Below are positions 1 through 6,483 of a DNA stretch of 14,642 nucleotides, in pieces. Source of the DNA: HGM04593 sp045634085 (GTDB lineage Bacteria; Bacteroidota; Bacteroidia; Bacteroidales; Bacteroidaceae). The position numbers and the translations under genes are program-made. The notes under the pieces were generated by a model. The model saw only the letters and a program-made list of their open reading frames with translations. It searched no databases and was not told where the DNA came from. Location of the stretch: assembly GCA_045634085.1 (NCBI GenBank), contig JAZQZM010000008.1:1-14642 (forward strand), written 5' to 3'. Each line of letters starts with the position of its first letter. Position 1 is the stretch's first letter.

Positions 1-26
1 GTGTGAGAGGCATGTGTCCTAGCCAC
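1..26 (-). pseudogene. Truncated tRNA-Glu(CTC) copy
   Basis: Bases 1-26 match bases 85-110 inside the intact tRNA-Glu gene with one mismatch (position 2 versus 86). The match covers part of the D-loop, the 3' side of the D-stem and the anticodon arm including a CTC anticodon. It stops abruptly: on the minus strand, the sequence upstream of the D-loop (27-52) has no 5' acceptor strand and no GTC D-stem strand. The mismatch turns the top pair of the anticodon stem into C-A. The 3' half, if present, lies outside the window. It is most likely a 5'-truncated, non-functional duplicate or an integration scar. Confidence 0.55.
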
Positions 27-52
27 CGTTTTTTGCCGTATTTGCCATTTTG

Positions 53-124
53 TAGCGCCTACGGGAATCGAACCCGTGTTCCATGCGTGAGAGGCATGTG
101 TCCTAGCCACTAGACGAAAGCGCC
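53..124 (-). tRNA. tRNA-Glu (anticodon CTC)
   Basis: Read on the minus strand, this folds as a complete 72-nt cloverleaf. The acceptor stem GGCGCTT pairs with AGGCGCT (two G-U pairs), the D-stem is GTC/GAC, and the anticodon stem CATGC/GCATG encloses the loop CTCTCAC, giving anticodon CTC (Glu, GAG codons). The T-arm is ACGGG-TTCGATT-CCCGT and the discriminator base is A. CCA is not encoded. It lies 13 nt downstream of tRNA-Ser and is probably co-transcribed with it from the promoter at 258-289. Confidence 0.95.
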
Positions 125-137
125 ATGCAAAAATAAG

Positions 138-224
138 CGGAAGCTGGGGGATTCGAACCCCCGGTACGGTTACCCGTACGGCAGTTTAGCAAACTGCTGG
201 TTTCAGCCACTCACCCAAACTTCC
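138..224 (-). tRNA. tRNA-Ser (anticodon GCT)
   Basis: This is an 87-nt class II tRNA on the minus strand. The acceptor stem GGAAGTT pairs with AGCTTCC, with G as discriminator. The anticodon stem GCAGT/ACTGC encloses TTGCTAA, giving anticodon GCT, which reads AGC/AGU serine codons. The long variable arm (about 18 nt, pairing GTACGG with CCGTAC) is typical of tRNA-Ser. The T-arm is GGGGG-TTCGAAT-CCCCC. CCA is not encoded. It is the first gene of a Ser-Glu tRNA transcript. Confidence 0.96.
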
Positions 225-257
225 TTTGAAATTGACTTACGCCCTTATTTTGCGATG

Positions 258-289
258 CAAAGGTAGTGCTATTCCTTGGAATACGCAAA
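258..289 (-). promoter_or_regulatory. Bacteroidota promoter of the tRNA operon
   Basis: On the minus strand, TTTG (286-289) and TACCTTTG (258-265) are separated by exactly 20 bp, matching the Bacteroidota -33 TTTG and -7 TAnnTTTG consensus. Transcription would begin about 25 nt upstream of tRNA-Ser. The spacing and position make this one of the clearest promoters in the window. Confidence 0.7.
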
Positions 290-303
290 TATTACAAGGA
301 ATA
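270..303. repeat. 9-bp inverted repeat over the tRNA promoter -33 region
   Basis: TATTCCTTG (270-278) is the exact reverse complement of CAAGGAATA (295-303), with a 16-nt spacer that contains the -33 TTTG of the tRNA promoter. It could be a binding site for a dimeric regulator, or a hairpin ending transcription from guaD, whose stop is at 367. A short T run follows the dyad only on the plus strand, where no gene is seen to need a terminator. The rest of 225-366 shows nothing recognisable. Confidence 0.4.
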
Positions 304-366
304 TTTTTAAAGAATCTGCGATTTTGTCATATTCTTCAACGAAAACCGCACCACGACAAAGCAAAA

Positions 367-834
367 TCAGTATTCAACCTTATCATCCTTCTCACGCCAG
401 GCCACAAAAGGCGCAAGAGCTTCGTCATGAAGAATATTCTCTACAGGTTTATGTCTCTTCTCGGGCTTGAGTTCCAATTCACGATATATGAAAGAGTCGT
501 CAAAATCAACCGCAGCTGCATCGTGCTGGTTTGCGCCATAGTAGATTTTGTCAATATGGGCCCAATATATCGCACCAAGGCACATTGGGCACGGCTCACA
601 CGATGTATATAACACACACCCGCTAAGGTCAAACGTGCCTAGTTTAAGACATGCAGCACGGATGGCACATACCTCGGCATGCGCTGTGGGGTCATTGTTT
701 GCCGTCACCCTGTTGGCACCCGTTGCCACAACATTCCCGTCCTTGACAATGACCGCGCCGAAAGGACCACCGCCATTCTTCACATTCTCAACAGCCAGGG
801 CAATTGCCTGACGCATAAAATCTTCATGTTTCAT
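367..834 (-). CDS. guaD: Guanine deaminase (cytidine deaminase-like fold)
   Basis: This 155-residue protein closely resembles Bacillus subtilis GuaD, as recalled from the family. GuaD converts guanine to xanthine and ammonia in the cytoplasm for purine salvage. The zinc site is visible: TAHAEV near residues 51-56 supplies the His ligand and proton-shuttle Glu, and SCEPCPMCLGAIYWA around 79-93 supplies the two Cys ligands. Other GuaD marks are GGPFGAVIVKDG near residue 22, the DDSFIY segment, and a C-terminal Tyr ending in VEY; in B. subtilis GuaD the C-terminal segment closes the active site of the domain-swapped partner. An in-frame upstream ATG would add 10 residues, but alignment to the family favours the ATG at 834 (MKHEDF). 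A tRNA adenosine deaminase (TadA) is less likely because of the GuaD-type C-terminus. The gene lies 74 nt downstream of the response regulator and may be read with it; no clear promoter was found between them. Confidence 0.88.
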   Translation of the reverse strand: MKHEDFMRQAIALAVENVKNGGGPFGAVIVKDGNVVATGANRVTANNDPTAHAEVCAIRAACLKLGTFDLSGCVLYTSCEPCPMCLGAIYWAHIDKIYYGANQHDAAAVDFDDSFIYRELELKPEKRHKPVENILHDEALAPFVAWREKDDKVEY

Positions 835-908
835 AACGCAATCGTTTTTACATATAAAACACAAAAACAGAAGTACTGTTCAATAAAACTGCAGCACCCC
901 AAGTTTCC

Positions 909-1658
909 TTAACGTCCCTTACCTACAAAGTATTTATCAATGTACTCAAAAAACGTATCCTTGTACATATCACCTATGGGCACATACACATCGCCACCGT
1001 ATACAATACGCATTTTGGAAACCTCTCTTATCCTGTTCAGGTTAACGATATATGAACGATGCACCCTCATAAAACTTTCTACAGGAAGAGCCTCTTCAAT
1101 TTTCTTCATGCTCAAAAGTGAAATTATAGGTTTCTGCTGTCCGTCGACATATATACGCACATACTCACTCATACTCTCGACGTACACAATGGAATCTATG
1201 GGCACGCGCAAGATACGATAATCGGATTTCACGAAAAGCGAATCGCCGCACACACCCGTGTCAGACGACACCGGCTCCGAAAGCGAAACCGAGGCGCCGC
1301 GCAAGGTGTACATCTCATTGACCTTGTTTGCCGCCTTAAGAAAATCGTCAAAACCAATCGGTTTCAACAGATAATCCACCGCACATACCTTGAACCCCTC
1401 TACTGCATACTCGGGATAGGCGGTGGTAAATACCACCATAGGAGGATTGGTAAGAGAACGTACCAGCTGCATGCCGTTTATGTCGGGCATATTGATATCA
1501 ACAAACATCACATCGACATTGCCGCCAGCCAGCACCTCCATGGCTTCGGCTGCGGATGAGCACGACCCCACATTCACAAGGAACGGCACACGTTCTACAT
1601 ACTTCTCCAATTGAGTCACCGCCAACGGCTCGTCATCAACAATTATACACCTGATCAT
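909..1658 (-). CDS. LytTR-family DNA-binding response regulator
   Basis: This 249-residue two-component regulator has an N-terminal receiver domain (about 1-120) and a C-terminal LytTR DNA-binding domain (about 140-245). The receiver shows the acidic pair D8/D9, the phospho-acceptor D54 in FVDINMPDINGM, T78 and K99 in the LKP motif. The LytTR part shows the usual IVYVES...YVRIYVDG and FMRVHRSYIVNLNRI segments, including the conserved RVHRSYIVN. It starts inside the 3' end of the upstream kinase gene (23-nt overlap, 1636-1658), so the two are translationally coupled partners. LytTR regulators bind short direct repeats in promoters; no target can be identified here. Neighbouring guaD is a possible co-transcribed gene, not a demonstrated target. 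Confidence 0.93.
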   Translation of the reverse strand: MIRCIIVDDEPLAVTQLEKYVERVPFLVNVGSCSSAAEAMEVLAGGNVDVMFVDINMPDINGMQLVRSLTNPPMVVFTTAYPEYAVEGFKVCAVDYLLKPIGFDDFLKAANKVNEMYTLRGASVSLSEPVSSDTGVCGDSLFVKSDYRILRVPIDSIVYVESMSEYVRIYVDGQQKPIISLLSMKKIEEALPVESFMRVHRSYIVNLNRIREVSKMRIVYGGDVYVPIGDMYKDTFFEYIDKYFVGKGR

Positions 1659-2832
1659 ATCGTATCGGGATTTTCAGTTCTACACTATACCAATTACCAT
1701 CGTTGCTTATATCCAGACTGGCCTTCTCTCCATAGAGCAGGTCCAGACGTTTTCTCGCATTCTCAATACCTATTCCGCCTGACGCCGGCAAGACCGCAGA
1801 CCCATCAGCCTCAGGAAGAGTATTGCGGCAGATAAAGACTACATTCCCGCTATCTTCATCAACGTCAAATGACACATATATCTGTGACTGTTTTTTGTAA
1901 GTGACACCATGCTTGAAGGCATTCTCCACAAACTGCAAGAAGAGCAGGGAGGGGACATACACGCCTTGCGGCTCCGATGCAAATGAGGTCTTTATCTCAA
2001 GTTTGTCGGTATAACGCAGACGCATGAGGTCAATATAGTTGCCGAGGAACTGAATTTCTTTTTCAAGAGGCAGGAACATGGACGACTTGTCATAGAGCAC
2101 ATAACGCATAAGTCCCGAAAGTTCTATGACAGCACTCTGCGCCTTCTCCTTGTCAATATCGATGAGAGCATGGATATTGTTAAGGCTATTCATGAAGAAA
2201 TGCGGATTTATCTGGAACTTGAGATACTCAAGTTCAGAACGTAACTTTTCCTTCTCAAGCTCCTTGAAGTGCTCGTCACGCCTTATCGTAAAGAAGAAAA
2301 GCCTGATACAGACATTAAAGACAAGGACAAACAATGTTATCAATATCTGTACGTTACGTGGGTCTACAAAGAACACCCACACCCCTGGCGGTTCAGGCAT
2401 ATGACGGGGAACACCATCGCTACTCGGCACAGCCCAGACAAAAGGAAGTTCATCACCGTTTCCATCAGCAGGCACATCCGCCTGCACTGCCGGAGGCACT
2501 CCACCTACAGGCCCGAACATAGACTTCGGGGGCTCACCGACCGGATATGATATGAAGATTATGCTGCACGCGACAATCACACACAGCAGATATAACACAA
2601 TAAGCCTTCCCCTCTTTTTATAAAGAAGGAAAGGCATAAGAATATTATTGTTCAGGAAAAACAATATCAATGCAGGAAGCAGGAATGCCCAGAACGAGAG
2701 CATCTCCTCCTTTGTCGGCCAGAAAGCGATATCTTTGAGAAAAGCACCGAATAACGGGGACAGCAACAATACACCCCAGAAGAAGAGGTATATCAAATAC
2801 TCTGTGTATCTTTTTCCAAAGTTCCTCGCCAT
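1636..2832 (-). CDS. LytS/YehU-type sensor histidine kinase
   Basis: This is a 398-residue inner-membrane kinase and the cognate sensor for the overlapping LytTR regulator. About four membrane segments precede the catalytic region (near residues 12-32, 47-64, 76-96 and 161-183). A short helical linker leads to the His_kinase domain (PF06580 type) with the phospho-acceptor His in QINPHFFMNSLNNI (H211). The ATPase part has an N-box QFVENAFKHG (about 300-309) and G-box GGIGIENARKRL (about 352-363). The reading frame extends four codons upstream to a TTG, but the ATG at 2832 (MARNFGKRY) is the better start. The loop between the third and fourth membrane segments (about 97-160) is unusually long and rich in Pro, Gly and Val, and is probably exposed outside the inner membrane. 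The signal sensed is unknown. Confidence 0.92.
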   Translation of the reverse strand: MARNFGKRYTEYLIYLFFWGVLLLSPLFGAFLKDIAFWPTKEEMLSFWAFLLPALILFFLNNNILMPFLLYKKRGRLIVLYLLCVIVACSIIFISYPVGEPPKSMFGPVGGVPPAVQADVPADGNGDELPFVWAVPSSDGVPRHMPEPPGVWVFFVDPRNVQILITLFVLVFNVCIRLFFFTIRRDEHFKELEKEKLRSELEYLKFQINPHFFMNSLNNIHALIDIDKEKAQSAVIELSGLMRYVLYDKSSMFLPLEKEIQFLGNYIDLMRLRYTDKLEIKTSFASEPQGVYVPSLLFLQFVENAFKHGVTYKKQSQIYVSFDVDEDSGNVVFICRNTLPEADGSAVLPASGGIGIENARKRLDLLYGEKASLDISNDGNWYSVELKIPIRYDQVYNC

Positions 2833-2873
2833 TTTACAGTTCAATCAAACAGGGACAACATTAAAATTTGCCC

Positions 2874-2881
2874 GCAAGATA
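2874..2881 (-). promoter_or_regulatory. Weak candidate -7 element for the kinase-regulator operon
   Basis: TATCTTGC on the minus strand, about 41 nt upstream of the kinase ATG, resembles the TATCTTCG/TAnnTTTG -7 boxes seen elsewhere in the window but differs in its last two bases. No good TTTG is found 20 bp further upstream. It is listed as the best available candidate in the 113-nt gap between nadC and the kinase gene. Confidence 0.22.
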
Positions 2882-2945
2882 GCACTTTTCACCTTAGATG
2901 TAAACTAAAATCAGCAGACACCAAGGATGCCTCAACAAAACCGTA

Positions 2946-3797
2946 TCACTGTACAGCCTTGAAACTCATATCGAGCCCCTTCACCGAGTGTGTGAGAGCA
3001 CCGACAGAGATAAAGTCTACGCCACAGAGTGCATAGTCGCGCAATGTGTCGAACGTAATACCGCCCGAAGATTCGGTCTCGAAGCGACCGGCAACCATCT
3101 CAACCGCCTTACGAGTCTTCTCGGTATCGAAATTGTCGAACATGATGCGCTGTATACCGCCCATGTCAAGCACCTTCTGCAAATCCTCGAGTGTACGCAC
3201 CTCAACCTCTATTTTGAGTTCTTTGCCACACTCCTTGCAGTAGTCCTTTGCACGCTGCACGGCCTGCTCAATACCACCGGCAAAATCGACATGGTTATCT
3301 TTGATAAGAATCATATCGAAAAGACCGATACGATGGTTCACTCCACCACCGATGCGCACAGCCTCCTTCTCCATGATGCGCATACCCGGAGTAGTCTTGC
3401 GGGTATCGAGCACACGGGTACCAGTTCCCTCAAGTTCCTTTACATAACGGCGTGTCATTGTAGCGATACCACTCATTCGCTGCATCACGTTGAGCATGAG
3501 ACGTTCGGTCTGCAACAGCGAACGCACACTACCAGTCACATACATGGCAATGTCACCCTTCTTCACCTCAGCACCATCCTCAATGAGAACCTCAACCTGC
3601 AGAGTCTCATCAAAACGTGCAAAAATGCGCTTCGCCATCTCAACACCGGCAAGCACGCCATCCTCTTTAATGAGCAACATGTTCTTGCCCATAGCCTCGG
3701 CCGGAATAGTAGAAAGAGTTGTGTGGTCACCGTCGCCGATATCCTCGGCAAATGCAAGGTCGATAAGTCTGTCGATAAGTTCTTCTTTAACGTTCAT
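2946..3797 (-). CDS. nadC: Nicotinate-nucleotide pyrophosphorylase (carboxylating)
   Basis: This 283-residue quinolinate phosphoribosyltransferase converts quinolinate and PRPP to nicotinate mononucleotide, CO2 and pyrophosphate in de novo NAD synthesis. Family motifs are all present: EDIGDGDHTT (18-27), QRMSGIAT (106-113), the DTRKTTPGMR signature (131-140), GGGVNHRIGLFDMILIKDNH (150-169), EVEVR (197-201), MFDNF (219-223), ESSGGI (242-247) and SVGALTHS (264-271). Length matches the family norm. nadA and nadB are not in the window. A good promoter lies about 60 nt upstream (3858-3889), so the gene has its own start of transcription, downstream of the TPR gene on the same strand. Confidence 0.96.
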   Translation of the reverse strand: MNVKEELIDRLIDLAFAEDIGDGDHTTLSTIPAEAMGKNMLLIKEDGVLAGVEMAKRIFARFDETLQVEVLIEDGAEVKKGDIAMYVTGSVRSLLQTERLMLNVMQRMSGIATMTRRYVKELEGTGTRVLDTRKTTPGMRIMEKEAVRIGGGVNHRIGLFDMILIKDNHVDFAGGIEQAVQRAKDYCKECGKELKIEVEVRTLEDLQKVLDMGGIQRIMFDNFDTEKTRKAVEMVAGRFETESSGGITFDTLRDYALCGVDFISVGALTHSVKGLDMSFKAVQ

Positions 3798-3857
3798 AAT
3801 ATTTGAATTTTAATATCAGTCATTGTCAAAAGGGTGCATAGACGCCCCGCTTTTGTG

Positions 3858-3889
3858 CGAAGATATACAATTATTGTTTCCCGAGCAAA
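3858..3889 (-). promoter_or_regulatory. Bacteroidota promoter of nadC
   Basis: On the minus strand, TTTG (3886-3889) and TATCTTCG (3858-3865) are separated by 20 bp. The predicted transcript would have a leader of roughly 50 nt before the nadC ATG at 3797. The same -7 sequence recurs upstream of the TPR gene, rlmH and aspA, which supports it being real. Confidence 0.65.
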
Positions 3890-3927
3890 AGTAAGACAGT
3901 TTTTTATTGCACCACACTCCTGCTCAA

Positions 3928-4050
3928 TTATAGCAGATTCTTCTCACGCAGATATTCCACGCACTCTTCATTCCCTGCAGTAGCTCCCTTTCTCATATAT
4001 TCAAGCCGCCGTTCTTCATAACCGATGTTCGCATACACCATAGCAATCTT
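3928..4050 (-). other. In-frame C-terminal tail of the TPR gene beyond an amber stop
   Basis: Directly after the TAG at 4051-4053, the same frame stays open for 40 codons and ends with TAA (3928-3930). The tail begins KIAMVYANIGYEERRLEYM and ends VEYLREKNLL. Its VY pair falls exactly 42 residues after the VY pair of the fifth repeat, so the tail is the sixth TPR plus a closing helix, with the TAG replacing one helix-A residue. This is strong evidence that the segment was coding. Whether it is still translated depends on readthrough; otherwise it is a decaying gene end. It stops 38 nt short of the nadC -33 box. Confidence 0.75.
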
Positions 4051-5868
4051 CTAGCAAACATCCCCCACCAATGGATGGCACTCGTCGAATACTTCCAAAC
4101 GGATATCAAGAGCCTTACTGTAACACTCTAAAGCGGCGGGATGGTTGCCCTGGCTATCGTAAACAGCACCTATATTGTTGTAGCTGGTTGCAACATTAGG
4201 GTGACGTTCGCCAAAGATTTCCAAACGGATATCAAGAGCCTTGCCATAATGCTCCAAAGCGGCGGAATAGTTGCCTTGGCAAGAGTAGACATAACCTATA
4301 TTGTTGTAGCTGGTTGCGACATTGGGCTGACGTTCGCCAAAGATTTCCAAACGAATATCAAGAGCCTTACTGTAATACTCTAAAGCGGCGGAATAATTGC
4401 CTTGGCTATCGTAAACAGCACCTATATTGTTGTAACTCATCGCAACATTGGGCTGACATTCGCCAAAGATTTCCAAACGAATATCAAGAGCTTTACTGTA
4501 ATACTCTAAAGCGGCGGAATAGTTGCCTTGGCTATAGTAAACAAAACCTATATTGTTGTAACTCATCGCAACATCGGGGTGACGTTCGCCAAAGATTTCC
4601 AAACTAATGTCAAGAGCCTTACTGTAATACTCTAAAGCGGCGGAATAATTGCCTTGATGAGAATAGACAGCACCTATGTTGTTATAGTTTCTTGCGACTT
4701 CAGCAGTACGTTCTCCAAAAACTTTCCTGTCAAGTTCAAGTTTTTCTTGAACAATGGGCATTGCCTCATCATATTTGGCATAGTTATAAAGGTAATTATA
4801 ATATTCACCCAGCACCTTTGAGAGTTTTTCATTTTTAACACCGCACTCACGGGAAAGCGCAAGTGATTTTTTATACAGGTTACCTGCATTTGTTACGCGT
4901 TCCTGGACAGAGAACGCGGTATCAGCAAGCATGACAGAAGCCTTTAGAAGAAGCTCATCAATAGAAAAAATTACATTCTCCTTTGCATGATGGTAAGCAG
5001 CCAACATAACATCGGCATCACGTTCGGCCTCGTCAAGGACTGCGTTTGCTTCACTCACTCTACCCTCCTCGAAGAGTGCCATTGCACGCCGAGTACGTTC
5101 CGACACCCGTTGACCGGCATAACGAGCCATGCGCATTGCTGTATCAAAGAGTGTCTGCTCATGGTTAGAAAGTTCTTGGACAAGAGCATTACATTCGGCG
5201 CGTTTACCGTTTATCATTTGCGCAATAATATCATTGGGAGTAGCCTTATAAGCACTCTCCAACCCATTTATTTCTTCTTGCAGCATAGAAAGGCGCTTTT
5301 TCAGTTCCCTGCTACGTTCGTTGTTGGCGGCAAACGGCACATTGCCAAGATTCACCAAGGGCACACCATCGGCCATAACCTGAGAATCTTCAACCTTTAT
5401 AGCGCCACTGCTCTGGTAACCCTCGAGCTGAAGAAGGAGACGCAGTTTGAGGGTATCTATATTCTCATACTTACCATAGAAATGACCGTAACGGCCTTCG
5501 AAACATTCCTTGAACTCTGCAACTTCCGGCAATACATCCCCCACCTCCTTGAAATATATATAGAGTTTGTAAGGCTTACGACCTGCCTGCAGTTCATTGT
5601 AAGCGACCTCAAGTTCCTCACGAGTGTAATCACCTATTCTCCTCCAATAAAGGACAACACACATGTCACAGCTCTTTATTTCGCGATTATACTCCTCCTG
5701 TTTGCGTTCGCGACCCATGGACTCGTCAAGATACTCCCATTTGGATATTTCCAGTTCAATGCCACGACATTTGAACACACGGTTAAGATGCGCAAAAAGG
5801 TCGGCCAGTTCAAGACGTTCCTCACGCAACTCTTCAGAAGAGGCAACAAAAACTTTTATGGTTTTCAT
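4051..5868 (-). CDS. TIR-like/DUF4062-like N-terminal domain with TPR array
   Basis: This is a 605-residue protein without a signal peptide or obvious membrane segment, so probably cytoplasmic. Residues 1-150 form an alpha/beta domain that opens KVFVASSEELREER and contains CVVLYWRRIGDYTREELEVAY (about 70-90). This pattern resembles DUF4062 and TIR-type signalling domains; the assignment is from pattern recall only. Residues 183-235 look coiled-coil-like, and 236-394 are helical with degenerate repeats. Residues 395-604 are five kinesin-light-chain-like TPRs of exactly 42 residues (YNNIG..Y..QGNYSAALEYYSKALDIRLEIFGE..P.VA). TPRs bind proteins, so a sensor or scaffold role is inferred. The frame stops at TAG in what should be a sixth TPR (see 3928-4050). 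It has its own promoter at 5892-5923 and lies between nadC and rlmH without an obvious functional link to either. Related domain layouts occur in bacterial immune and NLR-like proteins, but no defence partner is visible here. Confidence 0.8.
   Translation of the reverse strand: MKTIKVFVASSEELREERLELADLFAHLNRVFKCRGIELEISKWEYLDESMGRERKQEEYNREIKSCDMCVVLYWRRIGDYTREELEVAYNELQAGRKPYKLYIYFKEVGDVLPEVAEFKECFEGRYGHFYGKYENIDTLKLRLLLQLEGYQSSGAIKVEDSQVMADGVPLVNLGNVPFAANNERSRELKKRLSMLQEEINGLESAYKATPNDIIAQMINGKRAECNALVQELSNHEQTLFDTAMRMARYAGQRVSERTRRAMALFEEGRVSEANAVLDEAERDADVMLAAYHHAKENVIFSIDELLLKASVMLADTAFSVQERVTNAGNLYKKSLALSRECGVKNEKLSKVLGEYYNYLYNYAKYDEAMPIVQEKLELDRKVFGERTAEVARNYNNIGAVYSHQGNYSAALEYYSKALDISLEIFGERHPDVAMSYNNIGFVYYSQGNYSAALEYYSKALDIRLEIFGECQPNVAMSYNNIGAVYDSQGNYSAALEYYSKALDIRLEIFGERQPNVATSYNNIGYVYSCQGNYSAALEHYGKALDIRLEIFGERHPNVATSYNNIGAVYDSQGNHPAALECYSKALDIRLEVFDECHPLVGDVC
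4057..4686 (-). repeat. Five tandem 126-bp TPR-coding repeats
   Basis: Five uninterrupted 126-bp units encode residues 395-604 of the TPR protein. They are highly similar at the DNA level, sharing for example TTGCCTTGGC and TCGCCAAAGATTTCCAAAC in plus-strand reading, far beyond what protein constraint requires. This implies recent expansion or ongoing gene conversion and makes copy-number change by slippage or recombination likely. Confidence 0.92.
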
Positions 5869-5891
5869 AGCAGAATCACTTTAATATAGTA

Positions 5892-5923
5892 CGAAGATAA
5901 ACAATTCCGTGAATTAGTGCAAA
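5892..5923 (-). promoter_or_regulatory. Bacteroidota promoter of the TPR gene
   Basis: On the minus strand, TTTG (5920-5923) and TATCTTCG (5892-5899) are 20 bp apart, and the predicted start leaves a leader of about 20 nt before the ATG at 5868. Its -33 box occupies the place where the divergent rlmH promoter would have its own -33. Confidence 0.68.
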
Positions 5924-5943
5924 GAGGGAACGGTTTTTTATTG

Positions 5944-5951
5944 TATCTTCG
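5944..5951 (+). promoter_or_regulatory. -7 element of the rlmH promoter
   Basis: TATCTTCG on the plus strand lies 21 nt upstream of the rlmH ATG. The expected -33 position (around 5920-5923) reads CAAA rather than TTTG, so the upstream box is weak. The element is back to back with the TPR-gene promoter. Confidence 0.5.
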
Positions 5952-5972
5952 TGGCATAAACTGGAACATGGA

Positions 5973-6446
5973 ATGAAGATAACACTACTCGTTGTCGGAC
6001 GCACCGTAGACAACAACATAATTGCGGGAATTAAGGACTACACCCAGAGAGTGAGCCACTTTGCACAATTTGAAATGGAGGTTATTCCCGAGCTAAAGAA
6101 TGCCAAGAAACTTAGCGAGGCGCAGCAGAAAGAACAGGAAGGCGACCTCATACTCAAAGCCCTGCAGCCCGGCGACCGCGTAGTGTTGCTCGACGAAGGC
6201 GGCAAGGAGTACCGCAGCACAGAATTTGCAGCCTGGATTGAGCACAAGCAGAACATTTCCACCAAAAGATTGGTATTCATTGTAGGCGGCCCTTACGGAT
6301 TCGCCCCTAAGGTCTACGAGGCAGCACATGAGAAACTGTCACTCTCAAAGATGACATTCTCGCACCAAATGATACGCCTGCTCTTCATCGAGCAGCTTTA
6401 TAGGGCATATACTATCATAAACCACCTTCCCTACCATCATGAATAG
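5973..6446 (+). CDS. rlmH: 23S rRNA (pseudouridine-1915-N3)-methyltransferase
   Basis: This 157-residue SPOUT-class (trefoil knot) methyltransferase uses S-adenosylmethionine to methylate N3 of pseudouridine 1915 in helix 69 of 23S rRNA in the assembled ribosome. Family features are the start MKITLLVVGRT, RVVLLDEGGKEYRSTEFA (about 69-86), the SAM-loop segment VFIVGGPYGFAP (about 101-112), LSLSKMTFSHQMIRLLFIEQLYRA and the C-terminus HLPYHHE, which is where RlmH proteins normally end. The stop is TAG, and the normal C-terminus shows that TAG works as a true stop here. A hairpin begins on the stop codon. It is divergent from the TPR gene. Confidence 0.97.
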   Translation: MKITLLVVGRTVDNNIIAGIKDYTQRVSHFAQFEMEVIPELKNAKKLSEAQQKEQEGDLILKALQPGDRVVLLDEGGKEYRSTEFAAWIEHKQNISTKRLVFIVGGPYGFAPKVYEAAHEKLSLSKMTFSHQMIRLLFIEQLYRAYTIINHLPYHHE

Positions 6447-6461
6447 CCGCAAAGCGGCTAT
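6443..6461 (+). terminator. Hairpin on the rlmH stop codon
   Basis: ATAGCCGC (6443-6450) and GCGGCTAT (6454-6461) form a perfect 8-bp stem with an AAA loop that includes the TAG stop. There is no T run after it on the plus strand, so it may act as an mRNA 3'-end structure or weak terminator rather than a classical intrinsic terminator. Confidence 0.4.
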
Positions 6462-6483
6462 CGACCAGCCTGTTGAGCAATAG

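Noticed and set aside
1636..2844. TTG start for the histidine kinase
   Set aside because: An ATG four codons later gives a normal N-terminus and is the more likely start.
2988..3806. Long plus-strand open frame of 272 codons
   Set aside because: It is antisense to nadC, whose minus-strand product has every family motif; the plus-strand translation shows no recognisable domain.
4057..4686. Regular repeats that could suggest a CRISPR array
   Set aside because: The units are 126 bp, contiguous without spacers, and encode a clear 42-residue TPR.
4987..5889. Plus-strand open frame of 300 codons
   Set aside because: It lies antisense to the TIR-like/TPR gene, has no domain pattern and ends inside the TPR gene's promoter region.
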